From Rhodoligotrophos defluvii (lineage in GTDB: Bacteria > Pseudomonadota > Alphaproteobacteria > Rhizobiales > Im1): 64,000 nt of DNA. Positions 33,614 through 42,116 of the stretch are shown here, piece by piece (position 1 is the first letter of the stretch; every line of letters starts with the position of its first letter). The stretch lies in the NCBI RefSeq assembly GCF_005281615.1, contig NZ_SZZM01000001.1:1105001-1169000 (forward strand), written 5' to 3'. The notes below the pieces were generated by a model. It searched no databases and had not been told where the DNA came from. It saw only the letters and a list, made by a program, of their open reading frames with translations. The translations under genes were made by a program, and so were the position numbers.

Positions 33614-33640
33614 AGCAATTTTCGAGCGAAGTGGATGCCG
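33611..33640 (+). repeat. Dispersed intergenic repeat, copy 1
   Basis: The 30 bases starting TAGAGCAATTTTCGAGCG and ending GTGGATGCCG match the reverse complement of 62777-62805 with a single inserted A. Its leading TAG is the stop codon of the LysR gene. I recognise this as part of a repeat very common between genes in Hyphomicrobiales. After about 33640 the two copies diverge. Confidence 0.75.
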
Positions 33641-33661
33641 GTCCTCGGAAAGCGGCAAGTC

Positions 33662-35191
33662 CTATGAGAGGGAGACTTCGCTCGACAAGAGCGACAGGCC
33701 GAGCTCGGCGCGCCGGCGCAGCCACAGGCTCGCCCGATAGCGCGGATCTCCCGTGCGTGCCAGCAGGCCATCGAGAATGGCCAGAATGCGGGCCGGCCCA
33801 AGCGTATCGCCCAGGGACAGCGGCCCAGCGGGATAGCCGAGGCCGAGCCGCACCGCCTTGTCGATGTCGCCGGGCGAGGCGATCAGCTGCTGGGCGATGT
33901 CGCAGGCGATGTTGATGATCGTGGCGACGACGCGCTGGACGACGAAACCCGGGCTATCCCTGACGACCGAAACCTTGGCACCTGAGGCCGAAAGCACGGC
34001 CCAGGCCGCATCCCTGAACGCGCGCTGCATTGCCGGAGAGGTCATGAGGGTGAGCCGCCGATCGGGTCCAAACAGAGGATCGACCGCGACCGTGCGCGCC
34101 GGGTCGGTGCCGGCCGAAAGCGCCGCCTGGGTGGCATCCAGTCCGATGGGCGCGACAAGGCAGATGCTCTCCTCGGCCGGTGCCATGCCGTCGTCGTGCC
34201 AATCGGCAAGCCGCGCCGCCAAGGCACTGAGGAACGCCTGATCGGATATGGTCGAGCGGTCCAGCCAGATCCTCGCCGCGCTCCCCGCAAGCGCAGGCGG
34301 CGCGATCTCGGCTGGCCTCTCCATCGCTCCGTCGCGATAGCGGTAGAAGCCGCGGCCCGTTTTGCGTCCGAAATGGCCGGCCTGCACCTGCCGCTCGGGC
34401 AAGGGCGTCGGGCGGAAGCGTGGTTCCTGCCAGAACTGATCGTAAATCTTGCGCATGACCGTGTAGGAAACGTCGAGCCCGGTGAGATCGAGCAGCTCGA
34501 ACGGCCCCATCCGGAAGCCGGCCGCCTCCCGCATCAGGAGATCGACCGTCGCCGGATCGGTGACCCCCTCCTGCACCACGCGCAGCCCCTCGGTGTAAAG
34601 CCCACGCCCGGCATGGTTCACGACGAAGCCGGGACTGTCGTCGGTCACGACGGGGAAATGGCCGAAGCTCTCGACGAGGCCAATAAGGCGTTCGATCACC
34701 TGCTCGGCCGTCTCGACTCCGCGGATCACCTCAACCACCTTCATCAATGGCACGGGATTGAAGAAGTGCAGGCCCGCCACCCGCTCGGGATGGGCCGAGC
34801 CGGCGGCAATTGCCGTGATCGAGAGTGAGGAGGTGTTGGAAGCAATGATCGCTGCCGGATCGAGAATAGGGTCCAGCCTGGCAATCAGCTCGCGCTTGGC
34901 CGAGAGATCCTCCACGATCGCCTCGATGATGATTTCGGCCTGACCAAGCCGGTCGAGCGACAAGGCTGGCACGATGCGCGCCTTTGCTGCTTTACCCGCG
35001 GAAGCGTCCATGCGGCCTTTCTGCACCGCGCGCTCGATCATGTCGCAGGCGAAACCGCGGCCCGCATGGGCGGCCGCTTCCGATGCATCGTGAAGCAGAA
35101 CCTGCACGCCGGCCTCCGCCAGCACCTGGGCAATGCCCCGCCCCATGGTCCCGGCACCGACGACACCAACAACGCTCTCCGCTCTCGCCAT
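33662..35191 (-). CDS. 3-hydroxyacyl-CoA dehydrogenase (PaaH-like, double C-terminal domain)
   Basis: 509 residues. NAD-binding Rossmann motif GVVGAGTMGRGIAQVLAEAG at the N-terminus, HFFNPVPLMKVVEV with the catalytic histidine, then two HCDH C-terminal domains (about 190-285 and 405-500, each with the SPGFVV or DSPGFVVQR entry), as in the roughly 500-residue PaaH/PaaC type. It oxidises a 3-hydroxyacyl-CoA to 3-oxoacyl-CoA. The ATG at 35191 is chosen after AAGG; the open frame running upstream to 35785 is antisense-like and overlaps the crotonase. Third gene of a crotonase-crotonase-dehydrogenase operon. Confidence 0.92.
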   Translation of the reverse strand: MARAESVVGVVGAGTMGRGIAQVLAEAGVQVLLHDASEAAAHAGRGFACDMIERAVQKGRMDASAGKAAKARIVPALSLDRLGQAEIIIEAIVEDLSAKRELIARLDPILDPAAIIASNTSSLSITAIAAGSAHPERVAGLHFFNPVPLMKVVEVIRGVETAEQVIERLIGLVESFGHFPVVTDDSPGFVVNHAGRGLYTEGLRVVQEGVTDPATVDLLMREAAGFRMGPFELLDLTGLDVSYTVMRKIYDQFWQEPRFRPTPLPERQVQAGHFGRKTGRGFYRYRDGAMERPAEIAPPALAGSAARIWLDRSTISDQAFLSALAARLADWHDDGMAPAEESICLVAPIGLDATQAALSAGTDPARTVAVDPLFGPDRRLTLMTSPAMQRAFRDAAWAVLSASGAKVSVVRDSPGFVVQRVVATIINIACDIAQQLIASPGDIDKAVRLGLGYPAGPLSLGDTLGPARILAILDGLLARTGDPRYRASLWLRRRAELGLSLLSSEVSLS

Positions 35192-35193
35192 GA

Positions 35194-35991
35194 TCACCTT
35201 CCCTCGAACCGTGCCGGCCGCTTTTCCCGGAACGCCGCCCGCCCCTCGGCAAAGTCTTGAGAGGTGAACAGAATGGCCTGCGCGTCGGTCTCGGCTTTCA
35301 GTGCTTCTTCCAGCGACAGCGGCGCGCGTGCAAGCAGTGATTTCGTCATGCCGACGGCCAAGGGCCCCACACGCTTCAGCTTTTCCGCAAGAACATAGGC
35401 TTCCTCGAGCGCTCTGCCGGGTGTGACCTCGATATCGGCGAGTCCGGCGCGCACCGCATGCGTGCCCGAGAACGTCTCCCCCGTCATCATGGCCAGCTTG
35501 GCGCGACCGAGCCCCATGCGCTGCGGAAGGTACCACAGCGCAGCCGTGTCGGGCACCAGACCGATCTTGACGAACGCGCAGATGAATTTCGCGTCCGACG
35601 CCGTCACCACGAAATCGGAAGCCGCCGCCAGGGAAAGCCCGTTGCCGGCGACGACCCCCTCCGTCGCGGCGATCACGGGCTTTTCCGCATAGGCGATCTG
35701 GCGCACGATCCGATGCAGCTTCTGCAGACGCCTTCGGCACTGCAATGCCGTCTCGTTCATTCCCGAAATGTCGCCGCCGGCGCAAAAATTGCCGCCCGCT
35801 CCGGTGAGGATCACCACCCGCACAGCGTCATCGGAGAGCGCCGCCGCGAGGTGATCGTGAAAGACATCCCGCATGGGCAGGTCCATGGTGTTGCGGCGAG
35901 AGGCATTGTCGATCGTGATCAGCGCGATCCCATCGTCGACCGAAAGATGGACCACGCCGCTGCTGGCTTGACTGACACTGCTCATCGTCAT
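35194..35991 (-). CDS. Enoyl-CoA hydratase/isomerase family protein (PaaG-like)
   Basis: 265 residues with the crotonase oxyanion strand VVILTGAGGNFCAGGDISGM and the second loop TEGVVAGNGLSLAAASD. Both hydratase glutamates are absent (GNGLSLA and FVKIGLVPD), but the VPD aspartate of isomerase/PaaG-type enzymes is present, so double-bond shift or hydrolysis is more likely than simple hydration. ATGA overlap with the next crotonase gene upstream; 2 bases from the dehydrogenase. Confidence 0.87.
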   Translation of the reverse strand: MTMSSVSQASSGVVHLSVDDGIALITIDNASRRNTMDLPMRDVFHDHLAAALSDDAVRVVILTGAGGNFCAGGDISGMNETALQCRRRLQKLHRIVRQIAYAEKPVIAATEGVVAGNGLSLAAASDFVVTASDAKFICAFVKIGLVPDTAALWYLPQRMGLGRAKLAMMTGETFSGTHAVRAGLADIEVTPGRALEEAYVLAEKLKRVGPLAVGMTKSLLARAPLSLEEALKAETDAQAILFTSQDFAEGRAAFREKRPARFEGR

Positions 35992-36752
35992 TGCCCCACG
36001 AAAACTGGCTTACGCTTCTGCAGAAAGGCCGAAATGCCCTCCTTGGCATCGGCGGTCGCGAAGATCCTCGCCTGCCCCTCGGCCTCGCGGGCAAGCGTCT
36101 CGTCGTAGTCCGCCGGCTGCAGCAGAATGCGTTTCGAGGCCATGAAGGATGCGGTGGGGCCCGACGCGATCACCGCCGCCATCTTGCGCGCCTCCTCGAG
36201 CAGAGATGCGGCGGGATAGACCTCGCAGACCAGCCCCAGCCGCGCGGCCTCGCATCCATCGATCATCTTGCCGGTATAGATCAGCTGAGAGGCCTTATGG
36301 TGACCGAGCCGCTCGCGCAGCACATAGTGAGCACCCGAATCCGGCAGGAGCCCGATATTGCGAAAGGGGCTGCCCAGCCGCGCCGTGTCTGCGGCCAGAA
36401 CGACATCGCAGGCCATGGCGATGCCCAGTCCGCCCCCGAGGCATGCGCCCGTCACCGCCGCGATCGTAGGCTTTGCGAAAGTTCGGATGGTTTGCAATGC
36501 CGGATTGACGAAGCCGTTTATCACGTCTGCCGGATCAACCTCGCCCCTGGCCTGGCCGAGGTCCCAGCCGGCGCAAAAGTCTTCGCCTGCCCCGCGTAGC
36601 AAAAGGCAGCGTAGGGGAAGGGTGGAGGCCCGTTCGAGCTGTTCGCGAAGCAGCCTCCAGTCCTCATTGCGCAGCGCGTTCTTCTTGTCTGGCCGGTTGA
36701 AGACAATTTCACCGACCGCATCCTCCGCGACGAATAGATCTATGGTGCCCAT
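35988..36752 (-). CDS. Enoyl-CoA hydratase/isomerase family protein
   Basis: 254 residues. Oxyanion strand RCLLLRGAGEDFCAGWDLGQARG, second loop VTGACLGGGLGIAMACD and GSPFRNIGLLPDSGAHYVL. As in its neighbour, the first Glu is Gly and the LPD aspartate of isomerase-type crotonases is present. First gene of the leftward operon; the divergent acyl-CoA dehydrogenase and a shared operator (36839-36862) suggest sequential steps on one CoA ester. Confidence 0.88.
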   Translation of the reverse strand: MGTIDLFVAEDAVGEIVFNRPDKKNALRNEDWRLLREQLERASTLPLRCLLLRGAGEDFCAGWDLGQARGEVDPADVINGFVNPALQTIRTFAKPTIAAVTGACLGGGLGIAMACDVVLAADTARLGSPFRNIGLLPDSGAHYVLRERLGHHKASQLIYTGKMIDGCEAARLGLVCEVYPAASLLEEARKMAAVIASGPTASFMASKRILLQPADYDETLAREAEGQARIFATADAKEGISAFLQKRKPVFVGQ

Positions 36753-36838
36753 GTGCTATCTTCCTCCGGGCGCCGCGAAGCGAGCCCGACGAGCCGCGCT
36801 GACAGCCCCAAGAGTTGACCCGGCCGCCTCCGCATATT

Positions 36839-36862
36839 AATAATCCGGACGTCCATATGATT
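36839..36862. promoter_or_regulatory. TetR-regulon operator, site A
   Basis: AATAATCC-GGACGTCC-ATATGATT, an imperfect 24-base palindrome with a perfect GGACGTCC centre, in the divergent promoter of the crotonase operon and the acyl-CoA dehydrogenase. Related sites are at 48958, 50450, 54837 and 56209. Confidence 0.65.
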
Positions 36863-36958
36863 TTTGGCTATCATGAATCCACCAAGCCGACAAGGCATCG
36901 ATGAGGGGGTGTAGCTCCATCATCCATGATGGCCAAGGCTTCCATGGGAGGAACTCGC

Positions 36959-38161
36959 TTGACCAGATCGGCCGCGGCAGCAGCGCGTACAGAGACATTT
37001 GAGAGCGAGTTTCGATTCTCCGATCCAGTGTTCCTCACAGAAGAGCTGCGCATGCTGCGCGAGCAGGTGCGCCGCTTCGTCGAAAACGAGGTGGTGCCGA
37101 ACGGACCGGAGTGGGAAGCTGCCGGCAAGATCCCGCGCGAGGTGTTTCGGCACATGGGCGAGCTTGGTTTCCTGGGCATGCGCCACGCCGAGGAGCATGG
37201 CGGGACCAATATGGGGCCGCTCGCATCCGTGGTCTTCGCTGAGGAGCTGGGCCGGTCCACCTTCGGCGGTTTCACCGCGTCCGTGCTCGTCCATACCGAC
37301 ATGTCGAGCCCACACATCTCGATCAGCGGCACCGAAGAGCAGAAGCAGCAATACCTGCCGGACATCATCGCCGGGCGGAAGGTCTGCGCGGTGGCCGTTA
37401 CCGAGCCGTGGGCAGGATCGGACGTTGCTGGCTTGCGCACCCGAGCGGAGCGCGACGGCGGGGACTGGATCATCAACGGCGCCAAGATCTTCATTACAAA
37501 CGGTGTCTATGCCGACCTCTTCATCGTTGCCGCGCGGACCGATCCTGAGTCCAGCGGCAGTCGCGGGCTGTCGCTGTTCATCGTGGAGGCGGGCACCCCC
37601 GGTTTCCAGGTCACCCGCAAGCTCGAAAAGCATGGCTGGCTGTGCTCCGACACCGCCGAGCTCTCGTTCGAAAATGTTCGCGTGCCCGCGGAAAACCTGC
37701 TGGGGGAAGAGAACCGCGGCTTCTATGCGATCATGAACACGTTTCAGAATGAGCGCCTGTGCATCGGCGGCATCTGTGCCGGAGAGAGCGCCAAGGCAAT
37801 CGAACTGACCGCCGACTATGTGCGCACCCGCACGGCCTTTGGCGGCACGTTATGGGACCTCCAGGCCACCCGGCAAAAGCTCGCCATGCTGGTGGCCAAG
37901 GCGGCCGCCGCCCGCGCTCTCACCTATCATACCGCCGCGCTCGAGGCGGCGGGCCATGACACGCGCCGTGACGTCTCCATCATTAAGGCGCTGAGCCCGG
38001 AGGTGCTGCATGAGGTCGTGCATGGCTGCCTGCAGCTTCATGGCGGAACCGGCTATATGCGGGGCACGCCCATCGAGCGCATGGCGCGTGATGCCCGGGT
38101 CCTGATGATTGGCGGCGGCGCGACCGAAGTCATGCTCGAGGAGATCGCCAAGCGGATCTAG
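36959..38161 (+). CDS. Acyl-CoA dehydrogenase (isovaleryl/long-chain-type active site)
   Basis: 400 residues from a TTG start 6 bases after GGAGGA; ATGs at 36926 and 36944 are alternatives with poorer sites. FAD-binding AVTEPWAGSDVAGLRTRA, then the C-terminal HGGTGYMRGTPIERMARDARVLMIGGGATEV. The usual catalytic Glu before GT is Gly here (IGGGATEV), while a Glu occurs in FQNERLCIGG (about residue 265), the position used as base in isovaleryl- and long-chain enzymes. It introduces the 2,3-double bond of an acyl-CoA. Its stop shares CTAG with the convergent thiolase stop. Confidence 0.92.
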   Translation: MTRSAAAAARTETFESEFRFSDPVFLTEELRMLREQVRRFVENEVVPNGPEWEAAGKIPREVFRHMGELGFLGMRHAEEHGGTNMGPLASVVFAEELGRSTFGGFTASVLVHTDMSSPHISISGTEEQKQQYLPDIIAGRKVCAVAVTEPWAGSDVAGLRTRAERDGGDWIINGAKIFITNGVYADLFIVAARTDPESSGSRGLSLFIVEAGTPGFQVTRKLEKHGWLCSDTAELSFENVRVPAENLLGEENRGFYAIMNTFQNERLCIGGICAGESAKAIELTADYVRTRTAFGGTLWDLQATRQKLAMLVAKAAAARALTYHTAALEAAGHDTRRDVSIIKALSPEVLHEVVHGCLQLHGGTGYMRGTPIERMARDARVLMIGGGATEVMLEEIAKRI

Positions 38162-39360
38162 GCCCGGTGCAGCCCGACGATCGAAACCGAGCAGACATTC
38201 TGCGAAGGCTGTCCGCCGAGATTGTGGATGAGCCCTAGGCTCGGCGCGGGCAGTTGCCGCTCGCCGGCCCGTCCCGACAGTTGCAAGTAGATCTCGTACA
38301 GCATGCGGATGCCGCTCGCCCCGACCGGATGGCCGAAGCACTTCAACCCGCCATCGGCCTGGCAGGGCACCCGGCCATCGGCATCGTACACGCCATCGAG
38401 CACGTCGCGCACCGCGCTCCCCTCCTCCGAGAGAAACAGGTCTTCCATGGTGACGAGTTCGGTGATCGAGAAGCAGTCATGCACCTCGGTAAGACTGATC
38501 TCCTGTCTCGGGTTGCGGATGCCGGCCTCCTCATAAGCCCGCTTGGCAGCAATGCGCGCCGTGTGCACATAGCTGCCGTCCCATTCGTTGGAGTGCATCT
38601 CCCAGCCATTGGAGGTGCACACCTGGAGCGCCTTGAACGTAATCAGGTCCTTCTTGCCGAGGCCGCGGGCGATGTCGGGGGTGGTGACGATCACGGCCGC
38701 GGCGCCGTCCGATACACCGCAGCAATCGAACAGGCCCAGCGGTTCGGCCACTATCGGGGCGGCAAGCACCTGCTCCTCGGTCACCGGCTTGCGCAGATGC
38801 GCCTTGGGATTGAGTGCGCCGTTCGCATGGCTTTTCACCGAGACATGAGCGATCGCCCGTTTGAGCAGGTCGCGGTCAAGACGATGCTTGCGCTGATAGG
38901 CGCTGGCAAGCTGCGCGAAGTTCGCCGGCGCCACCGCATTGGGATACCACTGCGGGATATAGGTCCCTACAGATCCCATGGGCAGACCGCCGTAACCGGT
39001 ATCCTTGAGTTTCTCGACGCCGAGCGCCAGGGCGATATCGCAGGCGCCGGAAGCGACCGCGTAGACCGCCCCCCGGATCGCTTCCGACCCGCCGGCGCAG
39101 AAATTCTCAACCCGGGTTACCCCGATATTGGGCAGGCGCAGCGCGATGCCCATCGGGGTGCCGCCGCGGCCGGTGCCGATATCGTCCATATGGGTCGAGA
39201 ACCAGGCGGCGCCGATCTGCTCCGGCGCGATGCCGGCATCGGCCATCGCCTCGCCATAGGCCTCCACCATGAGATCTTCGGGGCTTGCATCCCAGCGCTC
39301 GCCGAACCGGCTGCACCCCATGCCGATGATCGCAACCTTGTCCTTGATGCCGTTCGCCAT
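38158..39360 (-). CDS. Thiolase-fold protein, SCP-x / acetyl-CoA acetyltransferase type
   Basis: 400 residues. Nucleophile Cys in VENFCAGGSEAIRGAV (about residue 90), the EVHDCFSITELV segment and C-terminal KCFGHPVGASGIRM with catalytic His are all present, so thiolytic or related C-C cleavage is feasible. The ATG at 39360 follows GGAG; the GTG at 39369 overlaps the upstream stop. It is the last gene of the nine-gene liv operon and immediately follows an HMG-CoA-synthase-like/DUF35 fusion, an arrangement resembling thiolase-DUF35 complexes. Confidence 0.92.
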   Translation of the reverse strand: MANGIKDKVAIIGMGCSRFGERWDASPEDLMVEAYGEAMADAGIAPEQIGAAWFSTHMDDIGTGRGGTPMGIALRLPNIGVTRVENFCAGGSEAIRGAVYAVASGACDIALALGVEKLKDTGYGGLPMGSVGTYIPQWYPNAVAPANFAQLASAYQRKHRLDRDLLKRAIAHVSVKSHANGALNPKAHLRKPVTEEQVLAAPIVAEPLGLFDCCGVSDGAAAVIVTTPDIARGLGKKDLITFKALQVCTSNGWEMHSNEWDGSYVHTARIAAKRAYEEAGIRNPRQEISLTEVHDCFSITELVTMEDLFLSEEGSAVRDVLDGVYDADGRVPCQADGGLKCFGHPVGASGIRMLYEIYLQLSGRAGERQLPAPSLGLIHNLGGQPSQNVCSVSIVGLHRA

Positions 39361-39365
39361 GAAAT

Positions 39366-40853
39366 TCACTCCGATCCGCTTTGGGATGCCGGGGCGCTTG
39401 CCACGCCCCGCACCGGCGTCGCCTTCCAGAAGTAGCGCAGAAACCCGCGCCGCTCGTCGAAGTCCTTGATCCGGAAGACCATCTCGACTTCCGTGCCCAC
39501 CTCGACATCGCCTGGGGCAATGTCACTGAATTCCATAAGGATGCGCCCGCCGCCGTCAAAATCGATCTGGCCGTAATGGTGAGGCGGCGACATGTGGAAC
39601 GAAAGCTGCTCGGCCGACCAGCTCAAGACCCGGCCGCGGCGTTCCGCGAGCTTGTATGGCTTCTGCGTATCCTTGACCGTTCCGCCCCCGTCGATGGACA
39701 GGCGGGAGGGTGGGAAATAAACCTTGCCCGTGACCTCGCAGCGGCCACCGACGAGGCCCAGAATGGCCTTGCGGTGCCGGTAGGCTGTGCTCAAAGCCGT
39801 CTTCTTGTCCTGCTCTCCGCGCATGCCGCGCTCCAGGCGCAGCTGCCCCTTGAACGACAGGAACTTCGTATAGTTCGTCTCCTCCACTCCACGGGCGATC
39901 CAGCCGGATACTCCGATGCGGGGACGGAAGCGCGAAACCGCCTCGGTGACGCGCAGGACCACCGCTTCTGCCCCAGCTCCGAACTGCGCTATGACGATGA
40001 CCTCGCCCGGCCGGGCATTCTCCAGGGTCTGGGCGAGCAGCAAGAGACCATGCGCCGCGCCGGTTTCACCGATCTCGTTCTCCAAGACGTCCACCACGGC
40101 ATCCGGCCGAATGCCGCACGTCTCGGCCACCTGTTCGGCCATGCGCGCGAAGGTCGAGGGGAAGATGAACCGGGTCACCTCTTCTGCCGCAACTCCGCTC
40201 TCGCCGAGAGCCGCCGCCACCGCGCGCGGGACGAGCTTGGCGATCCCCTCGTCGCGCACCCAGCGCTCCTCCCAGTGATAGTCGATGTCCTCGCCGGCCA
40301 GGCGGAAGTGATCGACGAAATCGACCGAAACCGTTCCCTTGCCCAAAAACGCGGCGATGACATCCTCCGTGCCGATGCGAATGGCGGCCGCACCGTCGCC
40401 GAAGTCAAGTTCCTGGGAGCTCGCCGCACGCGTCTTGCGGTTGTCGGCCGCGAGCACCACCGCATCCCCGCCAAAGGCGCGGACCCGCGCGACCGCGTCA
40501 CCGAGGCAGGTCAAGGCGGCGCGTGGCGTGCCGGTGACGTCACGCGCCTCGACGTCCTCGTCGAGGGTCAAGGCTTCGCAGACGACACCGGCATTCAGCC
40601 GTTCGGCAAAGGGCAGCGTGTCCGATGCCAGATGGACACTGCGGATCGCCCGCCGCTTCTCGTCGTCCGGTCCCAGGCAGTCCCGCGCCGCGGCCACGGC
40701 CATGGTGATGCTGTCTTCATCCCAATTGGCCATGGCCCGGTGGCCCTTGCGCCTTGCAAACTGCGGCGCATACCAGAGATTGGCCTGCACGACCGCCTGG
40801 CGGCTGAGACGCAGCCGCGGAACATATCCGCCGTATCCGACAATTCCGATCAT
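39366..40853 (-). CDS. HMG-CoA-synthase-like protein fused to a DUF35 OB-fold domain
   Basis: 495 residues: a thiolase-fold HMG-CoA-synthase-like part (about 1-330, WDEDSITMAVAAARD conserved) and a C-terminal zinc-ribbon/OB-fold DUF35 part (about 365-480). The residues expected for synthase catalysis look lost: where archaeal enzymes have A-C-K-A-G-T, this reads RDVTGT (Asp105), and FIFPSTFARMA replaces the histidine segment. The ribbon keeps one Cys (GRCEVTGKVYFPPSR) instead of four. A CoA-ester-binding scaffold or an altered lyase is therefore more likely than HMG-CoA synthesis. AAGGG precedes the ATG at 40853. Adjacent to the thiolase (5 bases). Confidence 0.85.
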   Translation of the reverse strand: MIGIVGYGGYVPRLRLSRQAVVQANLWYAPQFARRKGHRAMANWDEDSITMAVAAARDCLGPDDEKRRAIRSVHLASDTLPFAERLNAGVVCEALTLDEDVEARDVTGTPRAALTCLGDAVARVRAFGGDAVVLAADNRKTRAASSQELDFGDGAAAIRIGTEDVIAAFLGKGTVSVDFVDHFRLAGEDIDYHWEERWVRDEGIAKLVPRAVAAALGESGVAAEEVTRFIFPSTFARMAEQVAETCGIRPDAVVDVLENEIGETGAAHGLLLLAQTLENARPGEVIVIAQFGAGAEAVVLRVTEAVSRFRPRIGVSGWIARGVEETNYTKFLSFKGQLRLERGMRGEQDKKTALSTAYRHRKAILGLVGGRCEVTGKVYFPPSRLSIDGGGTVKDTQKPYKLAERRGRVLSWSAEQLSFHMSPPHHYGQIDFDGGGRILMEFSDIAPGDVEVGTEVEMVFRIKDFDERRGFLRYFWKATPVRGVASAPASQSGSE

Positions 40854-40910
40854 CTGTGCCCTTTTATCATAAGGCATGCGCGCGAGGCATCGGCCCATGC
40901 CTCTCGCCTC

Positions 40911-42068
40911 TCAATCGTCGACAAGCACGAAGGTCTTGTTCGCGTAATCCGCCTTCATGATGTGCAGCGGCTGGTTCGAGAAGCGCGAGCCCTGCTCGAA
41001 GGTGATCGGCGCCATGACACCGGTCTTCAAATCCTTCGTTTGCGCAAGCTGGCCATTCACGCATTTCCAGGTGAGGTCGTCGCCGCAGCGCTCGATGGCG
41101 CTGAGAAGCACCCGCGCTCCCGCATAGCCTGTCATGGTGTAGCGGTTGATGTGCTTCACCTCATCTTCCGAGAGGTACTTCTTTGCGAGCTCCACGAACG
41201 CCTTGCCAGCCTCGCTGCCCAGCGGCTCCACGTAATCCACGGCATAGAGGCCGTCGCTCGCCGGGCCGATCAGATTGAGGACCGCGCTGACCCGGCCGGG
41301 CCAGAAGATGCCCACCGCGGGCTTCATGCCCAGGGTCTCCATCTCCTTCACCATGGCCACGTTCTCGCTGATGATCCCACCGGCGATAAACACGTCCACG
41401 TTGGCATCGCGCGCCCGGCGGATCTCCGACGAGAAATCCTTCTGGCCACGCGCGTAGATGGATTCGAACACCACGTTGAAGTTCTTCTCTGCCTTCGCCT
41501 TCTCGAGCCCTTCGCGAAGCGCGACGCCGTAATCGTCATCTTGGGTCACGACGCCCCAGCGGGCATCCGGATGCTTCTCCGCGAGATAGAGCGCCAGCTT
41601 CCGCATACCCTCTTCGTAGGATTGGCCGACGACGAAAACGTTCTCGCGCGGCGGATTATAGAGGGGCTCGACCGGTCCGATCGAAACGATCGTGGGAATG
41701 CCGGTCTGCTCGACCAGCGAAATCGACGCCACCGCCTGTCCGGAGCCCGAAAGCGAGGTCAGCGCGAACACCCGGTCGACCGAGATGAGCTTGCGCAGCG
41801 ACTGGATCGTGCGCGAGCTCACATAGCCGTCATCCTCGGCGATGAGGCGCAGCTTGCGGCCGTTGATGCCGCCATTGGCATTGGCTTCGGCCAGGGCGAG
41901 TTTCACGCCGATATTGTGCGCGATGCCCAGCAGGCCGGGTGGTCCCGACAGCGGCTCCACCTCGCCGAGCAGGATTTCGGTATCGGTGACGCCTTGGTCG
42001 GCGGCGCTCGCCGGTGCCGCAAGGCACAATGCCGCGAACGCCGCGGCCAGAATTCTCGCCTTACCCAT
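40911..42068 (-). CDS. livK: Branched-chain amino acid-type ABC transporter substrate-binding protein (LivK)
   Basis: 385 residues with a Sec signal (MGKARILAAAFAALCLAAPASAA, cleavage about 22). The receptor fold shows TDTEILLGEVEPLSGPPGLLGIAHNIGVKLALAEANANGGINGRKLRLIAEDDGY and YEEGMRKLALYLAEKHPDARWGVVTQDDDYG. In such catabolic operons these proteins bind aromatic or dicarboxylic acids at least as often as amino acids. 48-base gap after livM. Confidence 0.94.
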   Translation of the reverse strand: MGKARILAAAFAALCLAAPASAADQGVTDTEILLGEVEPLSGPPGLLGIAHNIGVKLALAEANANGGINGRKLRLIAEDDGYVSSRTIQSLRKLISVDRVFALTSLSGSGQAVASISLVEQTGIPTIVSIGPVEPLYNPPRENVFVVGQSYEEGMRKLALYLAEKHPDARWGVVTQDDDYGVALREGLEKAKAEKNFNVVFESIYARGQKDFSSEIRRARDANVDVFIAGGIISENVAMVKEMETLGMKPAVGIFWPGRVSAVLNLIGPASDGLYAVDYVEPLGSEAGKAFVELAKKYLSEDEVKHINRYTMTGYAGARVLLSAIERCGDDLTWKCVNGQLAQTKDLKTGVMAPITFEQGSRFSNQPLHIMKADYANKTFVLVDD

Positions 42069-42116
42069 TGTCCATTATCCTCCCTGTTGTATTCACGGAT
42101 AGCTCCACCTGATGGC

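Noticed and set aside
35192-35785. N-terminal extension of the 3-hydroxyacyl-CoA dehydrogenase
   Set aside because: The extension is Arg/Gly-rich, overlaps the adjacent crotonase on the same strand in another frame and precedes a good ribosome site and ATG at 35191.
39366-40853. Genuine HMG-CoA synthase of an isoprenoid pathway
   Set aside because: The expected catalytic Cys and His segments are altered, a DUF35 domain is fused on, and no mevalonate-pathway gene is near.
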